Origin: Chloroflexota bacterium
GTDB lineage: Bacteria; Chloroflexota; Limnocylindria; Limnocylindrales; CSP1-4
Length of the DNA: 10,678 nt
NCBI GenBank assembly: GCA_021789355.1
Contig: JAJYJR010000145.1
Coordinates: forward strand, 1-10,678
Direction: 5' to 3'
Part shown: positions 7,801-10,678 of the stretch, one piece after another
Layout: each line of letters opens with the position of its first letter
Numbering within the stretch: the stretch's first letter is position 1
The notes under the pieces: model-generated
What the model saw: the letters and a program-made list of their open reading frames with translations, nothing else
Told to the model about the DNA's origin: nothing
The model's database searches: none
Made by a program: the position numbers and the translations under genes

Positions 7801-7918
7801 CGGCCCCGGCGACCGCGAGATCCGCCGCCAGCTCCGTCTCATCCTGAAGAACAGCGGCCTGCCGCCAGCAGGGGAGTTGTACGACCGGGCATACGGGTAC
7901 ATCAGGGAGCACTATTGA
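4889..7918 (+). CDS. hsdR: Type I restriction enzyme endonuclease/translocase subunit
   Basis: 1009 residues, within the usual HsdR range. It gives the complex its ATP-driven DNA translocation and cleaves unmodified DNA far from the target. The N-terminal PD-(D/E)XK nuclease has Asp141 (RRYDLVLWVNG) and Glu155-Thr-Lys157 (VVGETK). The SF2 motor follows: Walker A QGSGKT with Lys301, DEAH at 393-396, TGTP at 420-423, TAKLLTGFDAP, and motif VI QAVCRTNR at 637-644. The last 300 or so residues form the helical C-terminal region that docks on the methyltransferase. All key residues are present, so the enzyme looks active. The ATG overlaps the hsdS stop as ATGA, so translation is coupled. GC content is very high and third positions are nearly all G or C. 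An 11-base tandem duplication lies at 6537-6558. Confidence 0.96.
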   Translation: MSTIAESSVQAALVDRLTKPDLGWRSIPGVQLDRTPDAVLVESEVVAALVRLNPLVAEQPSRVDEVLPRLRATILSVANDGLIEANRRLMGWLRGTETIRFAGTDAFVPVRLVDFGSPRSNSLVVSTEVTYHPGAEERRYDLVLWVNGFPLVVGETKTPVEQWKSWLNGARDIHTTYEAVTPGFFVPNALSFATEGKDFRYGAIREPAEDWLPWARTTDPILLPGLASVLRSAELLLAPEMLLDIVRTYTLYSRHSSTGGGYTRKLIPRYPQVEAVDAIVARVRDLARRQGLVWHHQGSGKTLLMAFAAAKLRQQSDLDAPTILVVLDRLDLIDQVEAEFASVGLPGLRVAATRDELRRLVREDARGIIVTTIFRFAGAGLLNDRSNIVVMVDEAHRTQEGRLGLDMREALPNAKLIGLTGTPISTEDRNTWETFGDPDDPEGVLNHYSVERSIADGATLPIHIETRLVDFHIDHAALDQAFAELAEAERLDEDERGYLARRASRVDQLMKTPARIEAVCRDIVDHYRRKIAPLGLKAQVVAFDRELCVAYLGLISGLLAEGEEATVVMTTEKDDPAEWSIFDRERDEEARTRDRFLDPDDPLKFLIVTAKLLTGFDAPIEGVMYLDKPLRTHTLFQAVCRTNRRWTNPHTGQEKLNGLVVDYVGLGGELARAVAIHDTGVQQPLPADIDELFDVLAGLVTEALEPFAGVDRRAAGYEQLLDAQERIATVGARAEFAEAFLRCQALFELLWPDTRLRPIEGDYRWLARVYASVQPSVDANALLWHRLGAKTAELVGTYVSDVEVDAAGLEAVAIDAGTLEALRQLELFEPGEGSGGRGTTGAHAAPPTVDEVLDTLEARLQAKLRGPATHPVWRALSERLEELRREKLAGAKDSVEFLKRLLDVARQLVGAERAEAEGRLDTFQVLDPDRGALTQILREYAPPGVPVIVEHVVEQIDALVRPVRGTSWQTSGPGDREIRRQLRLILKNSGLPPAGELYDRAYGYIREHY
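6537..6558 (+). repeat. Perfect 11-base tandem duplication within hsdR
   Basis: CTTATCTCGGG occurs twice in direct succession, in the motor region just after AFDRELCVAY. Eleven is not a multiple of three, so loss of one copy would break hsdR. With only two copies it may be chance. Confidence 0.6.
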
Positions 7919-7931
7919 GAGGTCGGTTGCT

Positions 7932-10256
7932 GTGAGCCGCGATTCCTTTGCATTTGAGGCCGCAGTGCGTCAAGCCGCCGAGGCCATCTGGGGGCTTGCG
8001 CCGGGAGACTGCCAGCCTGCCTGGTATGTCGCCGATCCGATGCTCCACGAACTCGACGGGCTCGCGGAGCTGAGAGACATGACGCACGTCGTGATGGCGA
8101 CGCAGAATACCAAACTCGACAAAGTAAGGTCGGACGTGCTGAAGCTGGACGCGGCAGCAAAGTACGAAACTCGGCGACGAGGCCTTCCGACCGAGAAGTG
8201 GTTGATCACCGAACTGCAACTCGCCGCCGAACACGTGAAGTATGCCCGCGAGCATGGCGTCAAGCTGATGACGCTTGAGCAGTTCCGCAACCGGTTCTTC
8301 GATGCTGAAGAGTACGTCCAGAAGCGGAGGCGCGCGCCGTTTGGATCGGCGCGGAATCTCGTCGACGGATCGATCACCGTTCCAGAAGACGAGTATGTGG
8401 ATCTCCCACTCATCGAAATGAACTGGACTAGGGACGGCTGGCATGGCCTGGGTTCAGTCAGTCTGGACGGCGTCGCAAACGAAATCGCCGGAGGAGAGTG
8501 GTTCGTTCTCGTCGGCCCGTTCGGAGCGGGCAAGAGCCTCACGACGAGGGAGCTGTTTTTCAAGCTCGTTGACCGCTTGAACAAGACCCGTCGAGAGTCG
8601 CCAGTCCCAGTCCCAGTCCCAGTGAATCTGCGCGAGCACTGGGGCGCCCTTTTCGGAGATGAGATCCTCTCTCGACACGCGCGGGCCATCGGACTCGCGA
8701 ACAAAGACGACCTGACCGTCGCGTGGCGATCCGGAATCGCTTGTCTACTGCTCGACGGGTTCGATGAGGTAGCTTCACAGGCCATCGCACGCCCGACGGA
8801 TCGGAACTGGACGCGGCAGATACGCAATGAGGCGCTCTCCGGTGTTCGCGACCTTGTTACTCAGCTTCCTAGCGGTTCTGGTCTATTGATGTGCGGCCGA
8901 GACCACTATTTTGACGACCCGGACGAGATGCGTCAGGCGCTCGGACTCGTGGGACGAAGATACAGAATCCTCCGCGTGGAGGAGTTTGACGAAGTCCAGG
9001 CGATGCGTTTCCTTGCGCGGCATGGGTCGGACTCCCCGCTGCCAGATTGGCTACCCCGCAAGCCGCTGATTCTGGGCTATCTCGCACACCACGATCTCTT
9101 GGCGGATGTTCTGAAGATCGATGGATCGCAGGGGTTCGGCTTCGTCTGGGATCAGTTCCTCGACCTAATCTGTGAGCGCGAGGCTCAACATCAGCGATCA
9201 GGAATGGATCCTAGGACGGTGCGCCGCGTTCTCGAGCGCTTGGCGTCGATCGCGAGGGCTACGAGCTCTGGGGTCGGTCCGATCACTGGGTTGGACATTG
9301 CAGAGGCGTACCGCGGCGAAACCGGGGATGCAGCTGGCGAAGCGGTGCTCATGCAGCTTCAACGGCTCCCTGGGCTGACTCAGCGGGAACAGGATCCGAC
9401 GGCGCGATCCTTTGTCGACCAGGACCTGCTCGAGGCGCTCGCAGGAAGCGCGGTGGCGCGGGCGATTGTCGAGGCCGACAAGTCCATCGCCGAGCGAAGA
9501 TGGCTGGCCGGCATCGGCCGACGTGGCGCAAGCGTCGCCAGTCACATACTCCAGACGCAAGGCTACACCGCGGAGACCGTGGTCGCCGCGGCTGCGAGGT
9601 TCTCCGAGGCACGTGCGGACGGGTCAGGCCAGCATCAGTTGGCTGCAGACTGCCTTGCGGTTGCGGTTGCGATGGCACGGGATAAGGGCGACCTAGATTG
9701 CCGCGGGCTTACCCTCGATGAGGTCGCGTTTGGCGAGCTTGATCTCGAAGGCCTCCGCGTCTTGGACTTGCTGATCAGAGAGTCGATGATCGACCTTCTT
9801 GCTGTTGACCGAGCGATCCAGGAGTCGACCGTTCGGATCGCGGCATCGACGATAGGCAGAGTCACCGGCGTACCGTCTCTCAGTGGCCTCCCAGATGGGG
9901 TGGCGGTTCAGTGTGCGATTGAGGCATTCGACGACGCTTCGACTAATGCTGCGCTCCTGAGGCTGAACCTCCCAGCCTCAATCAAGGCGCTGCTTACCGT
10001 TCTCCGAAAGTTGTATGTCCAAGCGGGTGCAGGCCGCAAGTTGGGAGCATTGACCCGCGGGCTGCCCGATGGCAAGGTGTGCGAAGCCGTACCGCGAGTG
10101 CTGCAAGCTCTTGAGGCTGAGGGTCTGGTCTATGTCACAGGCGAAATCGCGCACCCTGTCCGTCGTCAGACCGCTCGCGTGCAGCGGATTCTTGCCGCAG
10201 GTGGACTGTCAGATGACCCCCTCGTCGCGCGTCTGACCGACGACGAGAGCCACTAG
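7932..10256 (+). CDS. NACHT-type (STAND) ATPase with degenerate nuclease-like N-terminus, defence-associated
   Basis: 774 residues. The N-terminal domain (about 1-135) resembles the PD-(D/E)XK-like domains found before NACHT modules: DGLAELRDMTHVVMATQNTK, then DKVRSDVLKL, WLITE, QFRNRFFD and FGSARN at 137-142. Where an acidic residue and lysine would be expected it has Met-Ala-Thr-Gln, so it is probably not a nuclease. The NACHT ATPase follows: Walker A GPFGAGKS (195-202, Lys201), Walker B LLLDGFDEV (272-280) and a CGRDHYFDD segment. After a helical region comes a stretch resembling degenerate pentapeptide repeats (about 587-660), then a possible winged helix (about 684-750). Bacterial NACHT proteins act in anti-phage defence by ATP-dependent assembly; the trigger and effector here are unknown. 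The GTG has GAGAGG (7917-7922) upstream and lies 13 bases after hsdR, so it is probably co-transcribed. It is less GC-rich than hsdR. PVPVPVPV at 224-231 is encoded by a hexamer repeat. Confidence 0.85.
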   Translation: MSRDSFAFEAAVRQAAEAIWGLAPGDCQPAWYVADPMLHELDGLAELRDMTHVVMATQNTKLDKVRSDVLKLDAAAKYETRRRGLPTEKWLITELQLAAEHVKYAREHGVKLMTLEQFRNRFFDAEEYVQKRRRAPFGSARNLVDGSITVPEDEYVDLPLIEMNWTRDGWHGLGSVSLDGVANEIAGGEWFVLVGPFGAGKSLTTRELFFKLVDRLNKTRRESPVPVPVPVNLREHWGALFGDEILSRHARAIGLANKDDLTVAWRSGIACLLLDGFDEVASQAIARPTDRNWTRQIRNEALSGVRDLVTQLPSGSGLLMCGRDHYFDDPDEMRQALGLVGRRYRILRVEEFDEVQAMRFLARHGSDSPLPDWLPRKPLILGYLAHHDLLADVLKIDGSQGFGFVWDQFLDLICEREAQHQRSGMDPRTVRRVLERLASIARATSSGVGPITGLDIAEAYRGETGDAAGEAVLMQLQRLPGLTQREQDPTARSFVDQDLLEALAGSAVARAIVEADKSIAERRWLAGIGRRGASVASHILQTQGYTAETVVAAAARFSEARADGSGQHQLAADCLAVAVAMARDKGDLDCRGLTLDEVAFGELDLEGLRVLDLLIRESMIDLLAVDRAIQESTVRIAASTIGRVTGVPSLSGLPDGVAVQCAIEAFDDASTNAALLRLNLPASIKALLTVLRKLYVQAGAGRKLGALTRGLPDGKVCEAVPRVLQALEAEGLVYVTGEIAHPVRRQTARVQRILAAGGLSDDPLVARLTDDESH
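8601..8624 (+). repeat. Hexanucleotide CCAGTC tract in the NACHT gene
   Basis: Three exact CCAGTC units and a fourth ending in G. It encodes four Pro-Val pairs (residues 224-231) just before NLREHW, the strand that follows the Walker A helix in NACHT domains. Changes in unit number would stay in frame and lengthen or shorten this strand. Confidence 0.8.
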
Positions 10257-10476
10257 TTGTCGCCCAAGTGCGCTGTCAACGCGGCGTCTGCCACGCTGAT
10301 GTATGGCGACAAGCCGACCGCGTGATGTGCTACGCCGACCGGACTCGGCCGACGATAGTGAGGGCAGTCATCGCGGCGATAAAGTCGGTGGGAGGGGAGG
10401 GCCGCCTGGTCAAGGGCCTCCGGGCGGTAGTGCGAACCCGTGAAGATGGGCGATCGTACCTGAACCCCGGACCGAC
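10257..10476. other. Intergenic spacer between the NACHT gene and the antitoxin gene
   Basis: No convincing gene. A 70-codon plus-strand frame (10268-10480) has no ribosome binding site and an unrecognised sequence. TTGTCGCC (10257-10264) has its exact complement GGCGACAA at 10305-10312, 40 bases away; it begins right after the stop codon and could form a long-loop structure, but it lacks terminator features. GCCGACCG occurs twice (10313-10320, 10334-10341). No tRNA or attachment site is evident. Confidence 0.4.
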
Positions 10477-10505
10477 TTGACAGCGAGATATCTGGTCGAT
10501 ATCTT
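10477..10505 (+). promoter_or_regulatory. Near-consensus promoter of the antitoxin gene
   Basis: TTGACA at 10477-10482, a 17-base spacer, and TATCTT at 10500-10505. The transcription start would fall at about 10511-10512, on the GTG itself, so the mRNA is predicted to be leaderless. This agrees with the absence of a ribosome binding site. Confidence 0.7.
10486..10504. promoter_or_regulatory. Inverted-repeat operator overlapping the antitoxin promoter
   Basis: AGATATC (10486-10492) and GATATCT (10498-10504) are perfect complements, 5 bases apart. Since GATATC is itself a palindrome, it also repeats directly with an 11-base period, about one DNA turn. It covers the spacer and the -10 element, where a bound ribbon-helix-helix antitoxin would block its own promoter. 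Binding is inferred. Confidence 0.6.
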
Positions 10506-10511
10506 GGCGAC

Positions 10512-10678
10512 GTGGCCAAGGTGCTGATCTCCGTGCCGGACGACCTCCTCCAGCGCATCGACCGCGAGGCTGCGTCGCGCGGCACGACGCGCAGCCGGTT
10601 CCTTGAGGAGGCCGCCCTGCACGAACTGGGCTGGCCTGCGCCTGAAGACCTCGATCGGGCGGTGCGGCGGGCGCGGGA
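10512..10678 (+). CDS. Ribbon-helix-helix (CopG/VapB-like) antitoxin, N-terminal part
   Basis: The first 55 codons are in the window; the gene runs off the right edge. The protein starts (M)AKVLISVPDDLLQRID, a beta strand that would insert in the DNA groove, followed by REAASRGTTRSRFLEEAALHEL, the two helices of the ribbon-helix-helix fold. The tail WPAPEDLDRAVRRAR begins the region that normally wraps the toxin. Such antitoxins neutralise a partner toxin (often a PIN-domain VapC or a MazF type) and repress their own operon. The GTG at 10512 coincides with the predicted transcription start and has no ribosome binding site. No toxin is visible; it would be expected just downstream. A stand-alone regulator is the alternative. 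Confidence 0.8.
   Translation, partial: MAKVLISVPDDLLQRIDREAASRGTTRSRFLEEAALHELGWPAPEDLDRAVRRAR

Noticed and set aside
4964..7912. Very long minus-strand open frame (982 codons) opposite hsdR.
   Set aside because: It mirrors hsdR in a high-GC gene, where antisense frames lack stops. Its composition is Arg/His/Val/Leu-rich with no domain, while the plus strand has every HsdR motif.
1555..10409. Similar purine-rich strings at 1555-1573 and 10390-10409 as possible direct repeats bounding the island.
   Set aside because: Related GAGGGGAGGG strings also occur at 1931-1940 and 2171-2180, some as ribosome sites. They are low complexity with a mismatch and an indel, and no integrase or tRNA is present.
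10268..10480. 70-codon open frame between the NACHT gene and the antitoxin.
   Set aside because: It has no ribosome binding site and no recognisable domain, and it runs into the antitoxin promoter, its stop codon overlapping the TTGACA -35 box.
10253..10585. 110-codon minus-strand frame over the right-hand spacer.
   Set aside because: It crosses the antitoxin promoter and coding region antisense, with no domain or start signal.

Overview
The window is GC-rich bacterial DNA. GTG starts, start/stop overlaps, a promoter that places a GTG at the transcript's 5' end, and the look of the ArsR, S4 and antitoxin proteins suggest an actinomycete-like genome, possibly Thermoleophilia. This assignment is an inference; no rRNA, tRNA or marker gene is present.

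Layout. (1) Bases 1-537, minus strand: an ArsR/SmtB repressor with a Cys-Val-Cys metal-sensing motif, overlapping by ATGA the start of a membrane protein that resembles the COG0701/ArsP-type permeases and runs off the left edge. (2) Bases 819-2001, plus strand: a small four-helix membrane protein, a decayed and frameshifted remnant of a GH13 sucrose-phosphorylase-like enzyme, and an Hsp15-like S4 RNA-binding protein. (3) Bases 2002-2179: three GC-rich hairpins or palindromes followed by a possible -10 element and a strong ribosome binding site. (4) Bases 2180-10256: one tightly packed defence operon, hsdM - hsdS - hsdR (type I restriction-modification; genes overlap by 8 and 4 bases), then 13 bases later a 774-residue NACHT-type ATPase. 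(5) Bases 10257-10678: a non-coding spacer, a near-consensus promoter with an overlapping perfect inverted repeat, and the start of a ribbon-helix-helix antitoxin gene that leaves the window on the right; its toxin is presumably beyond the edge.

How the defence operon may work. HsdM and HsdS would form the modification enzyme and HsdR adds the DNA-translocating nuclease. The NACHT protein is placed as a co-expressed second layer: it could sense infection on its own or guard the restriction enzyme, as PrrC does in the E. coli prr locus (an analogy, not a homology claim). The most unusual feature is a perfect (GA)9 tract inside hsdS, in the helix linking its two target-recognition halves. Gain or loss of one unit would split HsdS after its first half, and in the +1 frame the new stop overlaps an ATG that opens the second half. 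A second in-frame tract (CCAGTC, nearly four units) lies in the NACHT domain. hsdS and the NACHT gene look less GC-rich than hsdM and hsdR, which suggests a mosaic history.
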